Positions 38,833 to 45,724 of a stretch of DNA of 64,000 nt are shown piece after piece. The position numbers were made by a program, and so were the translations under genes. The notes beneath the pieces are model-generated. The model was given only the letters and a program-made list of their open reading frames with translations. It did not search any database and had not been told where the DNA came from. Source of the stretch: Haloprofundus halobius (GTDB lineage Archaea; Halobacteriota; Halobacteria; Halobacteriales; Haloferacaceae); contig NZ_CP083667.1 in NCBI RefSeq assembly GCF_020097835.1, positions 62,001 through 126,000 of the forward strand, read 5' to 3'. The stretch's first letter is position 1; each line of letters starts with the position of its first letter.

Positions 38833-39723
38833 TTAGTGTCTACAGACGCCATTCGACGGCACGCCCACCTCCTCATTTGGGTACCATCGTTTGACAGCCA
38901 ATCTTCCACCAGCCGTGATTGCCAGACAGAGTGCCCACCAACTGGGAGTCTCCGGTGTTGAGAGGTCCCACTCATACTGAACCGTCGGTCCATCGGCAAG
39001 CGAGGCAGCGAGTGTATACGACCCCGGTGTCTCGGTGACTGCAGGCTGAATCGTCAACGGAAGTGATGTTTGATACGCCTGCTCTAAGATGGCCTCCCCG
39101 CTATCGTTCCAGACGGTGACGTTGACTGTCCGTCCACCTTGCTCAGGGTGCTCGTAATCGGGGTCAGACTCGAAGTCATAGATCTGTAACCGAGCAAGTG
39201 GCTTGTCACTATTGTTCGCAGTGGACGTCTGAACGACAGGCCGTTCACACCGATAGGCATTGAACGGGATTCGTCGGTGTCGCTCATTGCTCACGAAGTG
39301 GGCGACACTCGAAGCGTTACGGGTTGCGCTACTCGCGGAGCTACCCGAACGGTAATAACGGGCAGACCCTCGACATGAGGACAACACGTAGTACCCTGAG
39401 TCAGTCGTGTGGACGACAGCGACACGTGCTGGCTCAACCGTAATCTCCGTCGCTACGCCTGAACTTCCGAATCCGCCGACGAGTTCGTTATACACGTAGC
39501 GTTGTTCGTATGTCTCAACAAACGATTGAGCAACTGCAGAGCTAGACACCTCACTCGGTTCGGGGAGGGGTTTCGTCTCGGTGAGTGTCGTCACGTCTGG
39601 TGGCGGTGTTGGCTGAGACGTTGAGACCGAGCTGCGGCTGTCTCTCTCGCGGGTTGCACAGCCAGCCAGTATACTTGTCCCACACGCTATCGATGCGAGC
39701 ACTCTACGGCGTCGCATCAGCAT
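38833..39723 (-). CDS. Haloarchaeal secreted lipoprotein
   Basis: The protein is 296 residues. MLMRRRRVLASIACGTSILA leads to the lipobox LAGC, so it is exported and lipid-anchored, probably by Tat. A Ser/Pro/Thr linker follows (STSQPTPPPDVTTLTETKPL). The mature part has ELVGGFGSSGVATEITVEPA, RVAVVHTTDSGYYVLSSCRG, SARYYRSGSSASSATRNASS and YDFESDPDYEHPEQGGRTVN, then a PGSYTLAASLADGPTVQYEW domain of the kind seen in the lipoproteins at 25368 and 35589. The last 30 residues (WWALCLAITAGGRLAVKRWY) look hydrophobic-basic and may contact the membrane. Function unknown. Confidence 0.82.
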   Translation of the reverse strand: MLMRRRRVLASIACGTSILAGCATRERDSRSSVSTSQPTPPPDVTTLTETKPLPEPSEVSSSAVAQSFVETYEQRYVYNELVGGFGSSGVATEITVEPARVAVVHTTDSGYYVLSSCRGSARYYRSGSSASSATRNASSVAHFVSNERHRRIPFNAYRCERPVVQTSTANNSDKPLARLQIYDFESDPDYEHPEQGGRTVNVTVWNDSGEAILEQAYQTSLPLTIQPAVTETPGSYTLAASLADGPTVQYEWDLSTPETPSWWALCLAITAGGRLAVKRWYPNEEVGVPSNGVCRH

Positions 39724-39936
39724 CTACTCTCCCAGTCGCTGAGACAGTCGTCGTATCGGTCGGAGGGCATCAGAATGTGACCTGACTTCGTGTATTGCCA
39801 GCATATATTATTTGATATTAGACAATCCGATGTCGAGGATGAGGAATCGGAGACGCCGAGCTCACACAATAAACTGAAACCCAAGAAGCCAACATAATCC
39901 CAACAGTCTCGGTGGTCGCTGTCAGAGACACAGATA

Positions 39937-40155
39937 ATGCGGCATTCGTCGACACCGCTGACGCCGTCACAGCAAACTGCTCTGGAACTGATAGCGCAGG
40001 GTACCGATGAGGACGGGATGACTACACACGACGCAGCTGTTGATCTCCTCACTGACGGTGGTTTCGAGCGGCCAGAGGCACAGGATTTGCTTGAGCAGCT
40101 GTTGTTGAAAGGCTATCTCTACGAAGCAACGGATGGGCTTCGGCTCACTGGTTGA
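39937..40155 (+). CDS. Small winged-helix-like protein
   Basis: The 72-residue protein MRHSSTPLTPSQQTALELIA continues QGTDEDGMTTHDAAVDLLTD and FERPEAQDLLEQLLLKGYLY. The helix order and the final strand pair (YEATDGLRLTG) fit a minimal winged helix. The gene is alone, 54 nt before the edge of the IS630 element. No partner seen. Confidence 0.65.
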   Translation: MRHSSTPLTPSQQTALELIAQGTDEDGMTTHDAAVDLLTDGGFERPEAQDLLEQLLLKGYLYEATDGLRLTG

Positions 40156-40235
40156 ATCCACTCATACGAGCCTTCGAAACTGAGACGCAACGCACTCGCG
40201 ATTTTGTTAACCAACACTCCTTGGTCTTTTCACTT

Positions 40236-40805
40236 CTAATGCGACTCACTAAACTCGAACCCAGCCCATCTGACAAAGGATTTGAGTAGTTCTGGTCTAG
40301 CTTGTACTGCTCGGAGTGATTGATCGAGTCGCGCTTTCAGCGCGGCGAGATCTGTGGGCACGTAGTTCGCGAGATCGTCGTATTTCACCGATTTCCAGAC
40401 CTGTTCAACCGGGTTGAAATCTGGCGTGTAGGTCGGGAGGTACTGGATGTCGATGGCGACCTTGGGAGCCATCGGCCATCCAGGTGTTGTCATCATCCTT
40501 GCTGTCGGTTTGTGCGCTGGGTAATTGTCCCAGATCAGGATACAATCTTGTCCTCGTTGATTGAATAAATCGCGTAGCAAGAACGCCATTTTTTCGCTGT
40601 CGATGCTTTTCTCAGAGAGCCAATAATCCAAGGCGGTCGCGCCGGTTTTCGGTGTAACCGTCAGGGCTGCAATCGTACGAATACTATCCCAACTGCCTGA
40701 ATTCCGGTGGATTGGCGTGTGACCCCGCGGCGCCCACGTTCGTCGAACTGTCGATTGCATTCGGACGGTACTCTCGTCGAGAAACACCAGCGCAAGGTCG
40801 TTCAC
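40236..40805 (-). CDS. IS630 transposase, catalytic DDE part
   Basis: The 189-residue frame starts at a GTG overlapping the stop of the HTH frame (GTGA). DDE residues: ALVFLDESTVRMQSTVRRTW (first Asp), CILIWDNYPAHKPTARMM (second Asp) and DFNPVEQVWKSVKYDDLANY (Glu). The protein is the DDE_3 superfamily nuclease that cuts and joins IS ends. In IS630 elements it is normally fused to the HTH part by ribosomal frameshifting; a run of seven A (40812-40818 on the minus strand) lies just upstream, and a -1 shift there gives LEKKKARVNDLALVF. Confidence 0.9.
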   Translation of the reverse strand: MNDLALVFLDESTVRMQSTVRRTWAPRGHTPIHRNSGSWDSIRTIAALTVTPKTGATALDYWLSEKSIDSEKMAFLLRDLFNQRGQDCILIWDNYPAHKPTARMMTTPGWPMAPKVAIDIQYLPTYTPDFNPVEQVWKSVKYDDLANYVPTDLAALKARLDQSLRAVQARPELLKSFVRWAGFEFSESH

Positions 40806-41284
40806 TCGCGCTTTTTTTCAAGTGTCGGAATCGTCTCTTGTTCCCAGCGACGAATCGCGCTCGCGTCGCGCTTAAGAGCGCGCCGCTCGGGTTTCTGGCA
40901 ACTCCAGCCCATTTTCTGGAGATATCGCCAGACGGTTGTTTGCCCGACAGAGACGCCGAATCCCTGTTCAATCACCGCCGCGATGCGTTTGAGCGTCCAG
41001 AGATCGGTGTCGAAGCCATGCGCTTGCGGCCCCTCTTCGAGGAGGGCTGCAAGCGCTGCCAGCTGCTCGTCCAATAACTTCGTCGACGGGCCGCCTTTGA
41101 CTGGTTTTGAGATGAGGCCAGCGTCGCCACCGGCTTCGTAGGCGTCCTTCCAGCGGTAAACCGAGCTTGGCCAGACGTCAACGGCTTGCGCAACCTCGGA
41201 GACGCTGTAACCTAACCGAAGCAAGGCGACGGCAAGCCGTCGCCGCGCTTCTAACTCCATTTGCGTTCCAACCGGCCGTGTCAC
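40802..41284 (-). CDS. IS630 transposase, N-terminal HTH part
   Basis: The 160-residue protein MTRPVGTQMELEARRRLAVA has an HTH_29-type helix-turn-helix (LLRLGYSVSEVAQAVDVWPS then SVYRWKDAYEAGGDAGL), a linker (KGGPSTKLLDEQLAALAALL), and a second HTH-like part (TLKRIAAVIEQGFGVSVGQT, TVWRYLQKMGWSCQKPERRA). It binds the IS ends. Its 3' end contains the A7 slippery run (TLEKK) where a -1 frameshift would fuse it to the catalytic frame. Confidence 0.9.
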   Translation of the reverse strand: MTRPVGTQMELEARRRLAVALLRLGYSVSEVAQAVDVWPSSVYRWKDAYEAGGDAGLISKPVKGGPSTKLLDEQLAALAALLEEGPQAHGFDTDLWTLKRIAAVIEQGFGVSVGQTTVWRYLQKMGWSCQKPERRALKRDASAIRRWEQETIPTLEKKRE

Positions 41285-41488
41285 AACGCTAGAGATACGC
41301 TCTCAGAGGATATCTCCCTTTCTCGCCCGGAAAGACCAACCGTAACAATACCATTTGTGTTGGTTAACGCGCTAGCGAACCTGACACAGACACCACCGTT
41401 TCCGGTGTCTTGAACACAGACCTCATCGACCGATGCGTGATTGGATTCTGAGTACAGTCGTGAACGTTGTATCAGTATCGGACATACG

Positions 41489-41971
41489 TCATCGTTGTCG
41501 GTCGTGTCTCTCGGATGCCGGACCACTAGACCCGCTGAGATGCGCATCAATCTTCGTGAGTGCGTCGTCGAAGCGTTCGCGTGGCGACCGGGAATCAGAC
41601 GATCTGTCGGTCACACGCCGCCGAAGTTCCTCGGCGTGTTCCGGGTCGCCAACAAGGAGGATTCCCTCCTCGAAGACTGATGCAGCAACGCCTGGTGGGA
41701 GGGTGTGGATATCGACGAGGTCTACGTCATCTGTTTCGAGTGCTTCACTCAAGTCAGCGCTCAGACTGAAGAACGCCTCATTGTACGCTTGATCCTCGCG
41801 CTGAGTCGTTTTCAACTCGACTGCGATGTCGATGTCACTCGTTGGGTGAGTCGTCGCTGTCTCATGGGAACCGAAGCAAAGTGCACACTGCACCAAGTGC
41901 TCCCGAAGAATCCCCCGAATCGTCTCAATGGGGATGGAATCGTCGATGGTAGCCGACTCAACGGGTCTCAT
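41489..41971 (-). CDS. Nucleotidyltransferase (MNT/MjA-type) of a toxin-antitoxin-like pair
   Basis: The 160-residue protein has the pol-beta-type signature GSH...SDIDIAVE (residues 33-52, GSx(9-12)DxD). The motif is LCFGSHETATTHPTSDIDIA. A second acidic stretch is DDVDLVDIHTL. Minimal nucleotidyltransferases pair with HEPN toxins in MNT-HEPN systems, where they AMPylate the toxin. Here the partner is instead a winged-helix protein whose stop overlaps this start (ATGA). This winged-helix/nucleotidyltransferase pairing is frequent in haloarchaea and its function is not established. No HEPN gene is adjacent. Confidence 0.85.
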   Translation of the reverse strand: MRPVESATIDDSIPIETIRGILREHLVQCALCFGSHETATTHPTSDIDIAVELKTTQREDQAYNEAFFSLSADLSEALETDDVDLVDIHTLPPGVAASVFEEGILLVGDPEHAEELRRRVTDRSSDSRSPRERFDDALTKIDAHLSGSSGPASERHDRQR

Positions 41972-42492
41972 TGTTGATTGTCGCCGCGACAGCGTTGCAG
42001 GCGAGCTCGTTTAGCGAGCTTCCGCTCCTCTTGAGCAGTCACCCAATCACGGAGGTTACTGTACACATCGTCGATTGTCCGGTCACCACTCGCCTCTGCA
42101 ACAGTGGCAGCGTCAACGGCTGCCGGTGTCGATGCGTCGTACGCCGCTTCGTAGTCTGCGATTCGGGCAGTCAATTCACGAATTCGTTCTTGGAGTTCCT
42201 CGACACTATGTTCGGTCCAGAGCTGGTCGATTCGTCGCCACTCGAAGTAGGCGTCATTGCGTTCGTAGGTAGCTGGGTCGTCGCTCGGGTTCTTCACAAC
42301 ACCAAGTTCTGTGAGGAAGTTGAGGTGCTCCCGTGCGGTATCCGGTGTGATGCCTGCCCGGTCTGCGATGTCAGCGACACGCAGTAGCTCCCTGAGTTGG
42401 AGGGCGACGTCGTATATCTTTTCGACCGTCGTCCGGCGCTCGAGCTCAGCCTCCCACTCGGCCACGAGATTTATCGACGGTGGCTCGCTCAT
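41968..42492 (-). CDS. Winged-helix protein paired with the nucleotidyltransferase (DUF7342-like)
   Basis: The 174-residue protein MSEPPSINLVAEWEAELERR has a winged helix (VALQLRELLRVADIADRAGI, TPDTAREHLNFLTELGVVKN), then IDQLWTEHSVEELQERIREL and a heptad-like helix TARIADYEAAYDASTPA. It ends with an Arg/Lys-rich tail (EERKLAKRARLQRC). It is the first gene of a two-gene unit, overlapping the nucleotidyltransferase gene by 4 nt. It probably acts as the DNA-binding autoregulator of the pair. The pattern matches the haloarchaeal family annotated DUF7342. Confidence 0.82.
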   Translation of the reverse strand: MSEPPSINLVAEWEAELERRTTVEKIYDVALQLRELLRVADIADRAGITPDTAREHLNFLTELGVVKNPSDDPATYERNDAYFEWRRIDQLWTEHSVEELQERIRELTARIADYEAAYDASTPAAVDAATVAEASGDRTIDDVYSNLRDWVTAQEERKLAKRARLQRCRGDNQQ

Positions 42493-42585
42493 GATGCTCG
42501 TGAAGAGATTCGTTTGAGAAGCTCATTAACTCACCTCTCGAAGCCGCCCTTCGTGTTCCTTGAAACGCTGAACGCTCGCGGTTCT

Positions 42586-42600
42586 GTTAACCAACAGCAC
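42586..42600. repeat. Solo GTTAACCAACA motif
   Basis: GTTAACCAACAGCAC, preceded by CTCGCGGTTCT, matches the outer end of the IS630 element (40206, preceded by CTCGCGATTTT). No transposase is attached. It lies in the 264-nt gap between two toxin-antitoxin-like pairs, which otherwise holds nothing recognised. Confidence 0.5.
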
Positions 42601-42756
42601 CGGTAATAGCGGCCATGTTGCTTACCGTAAGTGGTCAACCTCAGGAACTTGAGTTCGCGCCAAGGACGAGAGTCCACTCGCGCTCTGTGCATATTCCGAG
42701 AACTCGAACACGGCCTCACCAAGAGTTAATACACTATCCATAGTACATAGATTGTG

Positions 42757-43323
42757 ATGTCTGCCGATGACCGAATTGCAACCACGCCGAACCCTGAGGC
42801 GACGTTCAATGATCTGCTCACCTACGCCGAGTTGCTGAACACGCCGCGACTCGCTCGCCTCTATAGCTACATCCTCCGGCACGGCCCCGTCGAGATTGAG
42901 GCCATCAAGACTGACCTCGACATGGCGCACTCGACGACGTACAAGTACATCGGACAACTTGAGGAAATGGGCGTGCTCACGCGGGACGAGGACGTGACGC
43001 CAGCAACGGTCACGGTCGATCCGATTCGACTCCAGCTCGACACCGAACACGGGGAAGTGCTCGCAACGCCGACGCTCGTTGATGCGATTGGACGACAACT
43101 TGATACCGAAGATATCCGCGTCTTCGTTGAGCGCCAAGGAATCGCCAAACTAGCCGCTGCACTCCACTACACGCTTCGTATCATGGCCGGTGAACTCACA
43201 CAGCGGACTGCGGCAACGAAACTTGGTGTCCACCCTGTCGAAGGGATGACTGTGTTCACCGCCCTCCAAGACGTCGTCGAGGAAGCGGCCTCGTATGACC
43301 CGTATCTGGCGCGCCCTGAGTGA
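42757..43323 (+). CDS. Winged-helix regulator/antitoxin of the PIN module (DUF7437-like)
   Basis: The protein is 188 residues from the ATG at 42757, one codon after a GTG. It has a winged helix (TPRLARLYSYILRHGPVEIE, AIKTDLDMAHSTTYKYIGQL, EEMGVLTRDEDVTPATVTVD) and a C-terminal domain (VDAIGRQLDTEDIRVFVERQ, GIAKLAAALHYTLRIMAGEL) shared with the 31836-32438 protein. Its TGA overlaps the ATG of the PIN gene by one base (TGATG), so the pair is coupled. Expected role: autoregulation and neutralisation of the PIN nuclease. Confidence 0.85.
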   Translation: MSADDRIATTPNPEATFNDLLTYAELLNTPRLARLYSYILRHGPVEIEAIKTDLDMAHSTTYKYIGQLEEMGVLTRDEDVTPATVTVDPIRLQLDTEHGEVLATPTLVDAIGRQLDTEDIRVFVERQGIAKLAAALHYTLRIMAGELTQRTAATKLGVHPVEGMTVFTALQDVVEEAASYDPYLARPE

Positions 43324-43850
43324 TGTCCGGAGCGGACATTCCCAGCGACAGCACCGCCATCATCGACAGTAGCGTTCTCTTCGCGATGGGTGGTCCCTCG
43401 AACGAAAAGTACCAAGCGTTCGAGCGGTTTGTTCGTCGGCAGGGAATCACTGTTACCGTCCCCGAGCAGGTGGCCGAAGAGTTGGGTGAAAGCCCTGATG
43501 CATACGAATACCAGCGTGATCGCCTCCGCTCAGCGCAGGATGCCGGCTGGCTGAAATCTGGACACATCGACTTCTCTGTGCCGCGTGTACCAGAAGTCGT
43601 AGACAAAACACGAGCACGGATGGGAGCACTCTCAGCAGACGACGTCACGGAAGACGAAATCGAGAAAACGGATACGATTCTCGCCGGGCTTGCGTATCAA
43701 TACGTCGCAGAAGGTGCCTCCCACGTCACTGTCCTTGTTAGTGACCGCATTGCCGAACGGGCCATCGCCGATATACTTTCTGCGGTTGGGGTTGGCGATC
43801 GGACATCAATCGTCGAAGGACGTGAATTCCTGAACGAACTCACGAGTTGA
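43323..43850 (+). CDS. PIN-domain ribonuclease toxin (VapC-like)
   Basis: The 175-residue protein has the acidic PIN residues in order: TAIIDSSVLFAMGGPSNEKY (Asp), VPEQVAEELGESPDAYEY (Glu), DEIEKTDTILAGLAYQY (Asp) and VTVLVSDRIAERAI (Asp). PIN toxins cut RNA with two metal ions. It is longer than classic VapC and has a wHTH partner rather than an AbrB- or RHH-type antitoxin. A truncated paralogue is at 31639-31839. It is intact and coupled to its partner, so it is a good candidate for a working module. The RNA target is unknown. Confidence 0.88.
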   Translation: MSGADIPSDSTAIIDSSVLFAMGGPSNEKYQAFERFVRRQGITVTVPEQVAEELGESPDAYEYQRDRLRSAQDAGWLKSGHIDFSVPRVPEVVDKTRARMGALSADDVTEDEIEKTDTILAGLAYQYVAEGASHVTVLVSDRIAERAIADILSAVGVGDRTSIVEGREFLNELTS

Positions 43851-43853
43851 TAC

Positions 43854-44105
43854 TCACGCACTCAGACCCCACTGAACATCGTTTTCAACGGTCTGCAATT
43901 CGCGTTCTACTCGCTTGACACGGTCTCGACCGACAAACCCGATCGCTGTTTCGCGATCGATTTCATCGTTTATGTGTTGCGAGAGGACAAGGTCGACCCA
44001 GAGGTCTTCGACACCGCGTTCTAACGCCTGTTCGAGGATCTCTGACTCGGGGATACCCCGCGCTTCGGCGAGTTCTTGCACCCGTTCGGTGAGATCCGTG
44101 GCCAT
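43854..44105 (-). CDS. Ribbon-helix-helix/VapB-like antitoxin, orphan
   Basis: The protein is 83 residues from the ATG at 44105 (MATDLTERVQELAEARGIPE). The segment SEILEQALERGVEDLWVDLV and the C-terminal IDRETAIGFVGRDRVKRVER resemble RHH antitoxins. A toxin normally follows such genes; here the stop faces the convergent PIN gene (43850) with only 3 nt between, and no leftward toxin is present. It may be an orphan, or may act in trans. Confidence 0.68.
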   Translation of the reverse strand: MATDLTERVQELAEARGIPESEILEQALERGVEDLWVDLVLSQHINDEIDRETAIGFVGRDRVKRVERELQTVENDVQWGLSA

Positions 44106-44158
44106 GGCTAGACGATTGTACTGTGGTAGCTTAAACGTCTGTGGGCGCCATCGCGGTG

Positions 44159-45388
44159 TTATTCGGCGTCTGTTCGAAAAAGACGCTTTGTTCGCCCCCA
44201 TAACGATTCCGACTCCGATCCCCCATCACTACCCTCCTCTCCGCTCACTGACTCAGTATCGTCGCCTGAGAGCTTCAACTCCAGTCGCTGAACCTCCGCT
44301 TCAAGCCACTCAATCCGCTTGTCCTTGCGCTTGATACGTGTCTCCAACGTCTCCACACGTTCTGCCAACAACCGATTCTTCTCACCTACGTATGCATCAT
44401 CACGATTCTCAGAAGCAGTAGATGGCTCCGATGGCTCTGAGACAGACTTAGTCGTCTCTTTTTTCGCGGGCGTATAGAACTCAGACGTCGTCTGTACCGC
44501 CCGCTCTATCGTTTTCTCTCCATACGTCGACCCATCCGCGTAATGGACGTCATCCCATTTCCCACGTAGTAAGCCTGACCGCCGGAAGAGTCGGTCCATT
44601 TGGGTCTTGTCACCGCCACTCCAAAACGCCAGCAGACAACACAACGCCATATCCGCCTCCGAATTACTGTCATACCCACTCGTATTCCCGTTCCAGAGTC
44701 GCTCGAACTTCGCGCCATTCGATGCACCCATCGCCTTCTCAACCAACCCTGAATCCGAAAGCCCAACCCCTTCTACTGAACTATCATCCTCACTAGCTGT
44801 TACAGTCTTAGGGCTGTGTCTCGATTGCGACTCACTCACATCCGAAATATACTCTCGATGAATTCCCGCTACTGCGTCCTGTCTGCGTTTTGCCACCTGA
44901 GGTGTACCGTCAACGTGCTTGCCTGTCACCGTGAAGAACCGCGCATTGTCATAACACTCAATCTTCCCACGTCGATTCCGTCCGTCGGGGAGTTCACCCT
45001 GAACAAGTACGTGGAACCCACTCCCTGACGGCGACACCTCCGTATAGGAGTCTAAGCGTTCGATGATATCCTGTGCATCCTCGTCGACGTCACCCGACTC
45101 CGGGTCACGACAATCATCGAGGTCGATGCCGACAATCGGATCCTCGTCAGTGAACACAAATCCGAGTCCATCCGCACCCCCAGACTGAAGATATTCGAGT
45201 GCTGTCTCGAAGTCCGACCAAGTCTCTGAATCCGTCGACGACGCGAACGAACCCACTCCAGGCTCAACCGGGACTTTTGTCGACTTCCCACCACGTTTCT
45301 CACTCCGCCAACACACCCACTGGTCTCGCTCAACCAACACATCCGGCAATCCACCCTGTGTCAACATTCTAGTAGTTACCTCACTCAT
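44159..45388 (-). CDS. PrimPol-like primase/polymerase (NrS-1 type)
   Basis: The 409-residue protein starts MSEVTTRMLTQGGLPDVLVE. It has a bifunctional primase-polymerase-like N-terminal domain: VCWRSEKRGGKSTKVPVEPG, GLGFVFTDEDPIVGIDLDDC (the DxD metal pair), VSPSGSGFHVLVQGELPDGR and IECYDNARFFTVTGKHVDG. It then has the NrS-1-type helical domain (SGYDSNSEADMALCCLLAFW, MDRLFRRSGLLRGKWDDVH). A C-terminal coiled coil follows (RVETLETRIKRKDKRIEWLE). Such enzymes start and extend DNA on plasmids and viruses. It sits near the Orc gene, consistent with a replication module. A GCGATACGG motif cluster lies upstream. Haloarchaeal versions are often annotated as phage NTP-binding proteins. Confidence 0.88.
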   Translation of the reverse strand: MSEVTTRMLTQGGLPDVLVERDQWVCWRSEKRGGKSTKVPVEPGVGSFASSTDSETWSDFETALEYLQSGGADGLGFVFTDEDPIVGIDLDDCRDPESGDVDEDAQDIIERLDSYTEVSPSGSGFHVLVQGELPDGRNRRGKIECYDNARFFTVTGKHVDGTPQVAKRRQDAVAGIHREYISDVSESQSRHSPKTVTASEDDSSVEGVGLSDSGLVEKAMGASNGAKFERLWNGNTSGYDSNSEADMALCCLLAFWSGGDKTQMDRLFRRSGLLRGKWDDVHYADGSTYGEKTIERAVQTTSEFYTPAKKETTKSVSEPSEPSTASENRDDAYVGEKNRLLAERVETLETRIKRKDKRIEWLEAEVQRLELKLSGDDTESVSGEEGSDGGSESESLWGRTKRLFRTDAE

Positions 45389-45410
45389 TGACCTTCCTCA
45401 CTCATCGCCG

Positions 45411-45436
45411 CGCCCCTCCGGGCGCCAGAAAAAATC
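45411..45436 (-). promoter_or_regulatory. Leader element L5: T-tract plus GC palindrome
   Basis: Leftward GATTTTTTCTGGCGCCCGGA continues GGGGCGCGGC, 23 nt before the primase start. A seven-codon frame (ATGAGTGAGGAAGGTCAATGA) between them overlaps the primase start (ATGA) and may be a leader peptide. Confidence 0.5.
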
Positions 45437-45493
45437 TCCCTAGAGTCGCTTCGCTCACTTGCACCGGCATACCCCCCGTCTATACTAGTTGCT

Positions 45494-45721
45494 TTTTGCG
45501 ATACGGAAGTGCGGAAACAGTCGGTAGGAGCGCTATATCGCAGTCCTACCGCATATATCGTATTTTTCTGAAATGGTGTTTCTAATATCGCATAGCGATA
45601 CGGCATGGAACACCGCCACGTCTTGCGATTTTGCAGATTTCTCCGTATCGCAAAACACGAGTTCTGTAACCTCGTCGCTGAATGCGATACAACTGCAGTA
45701 GAAGCCCTATACCGTACGATA
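45494..45721. promoter_or_regulatory. GCGATACGG motif cluster, candidate iterons or operators
   Basis: GCGATACGG occurs at 45498-45506 and 45595-45603 and inverted (CCGTATCGC) at 45643-45651. Partial copies are TATCGC at 45536, TATCGT at 45556, GCGATT at 45625, GCGATAC at 45684 and TACGATA near 45715. TATCGC-ata-GCGATA at 45586-45600 is a perfect inverted repeat. The AT-rich 230 nt hold no gene and lie between the primase and the plasmid protein gene. Confidence 0.6.
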
Positions 45722-45724
45722 TTG

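Larger units (their letters stand above)
40210..41364 (-). mobile_element. IS630-family insertion sequence
   Basis: Inverted ends ACCAACAC...GTGTTGGT are flanked by TA on both sides, the usual IS630 target duplication; the match extends to 12 bp (GTTAACCAACAC) with the flanks. It encloses two leftward, overlapping transposase frames. The element is 1,155 bp, normal for the family. It lies between the small winged-helix gene and the nucleotidyltransferase module and breaks no recognised gene. GTTAACCAACA also occurs alone at 42586 and 62448. Confidence 0.85.

Noticed and set aside
41281-41550. Leftward 89-codon frame beside the IS630 element
   Set aside because: It overlaps the nucleotidyltransferase 3' end and the IS end and carries no motif.
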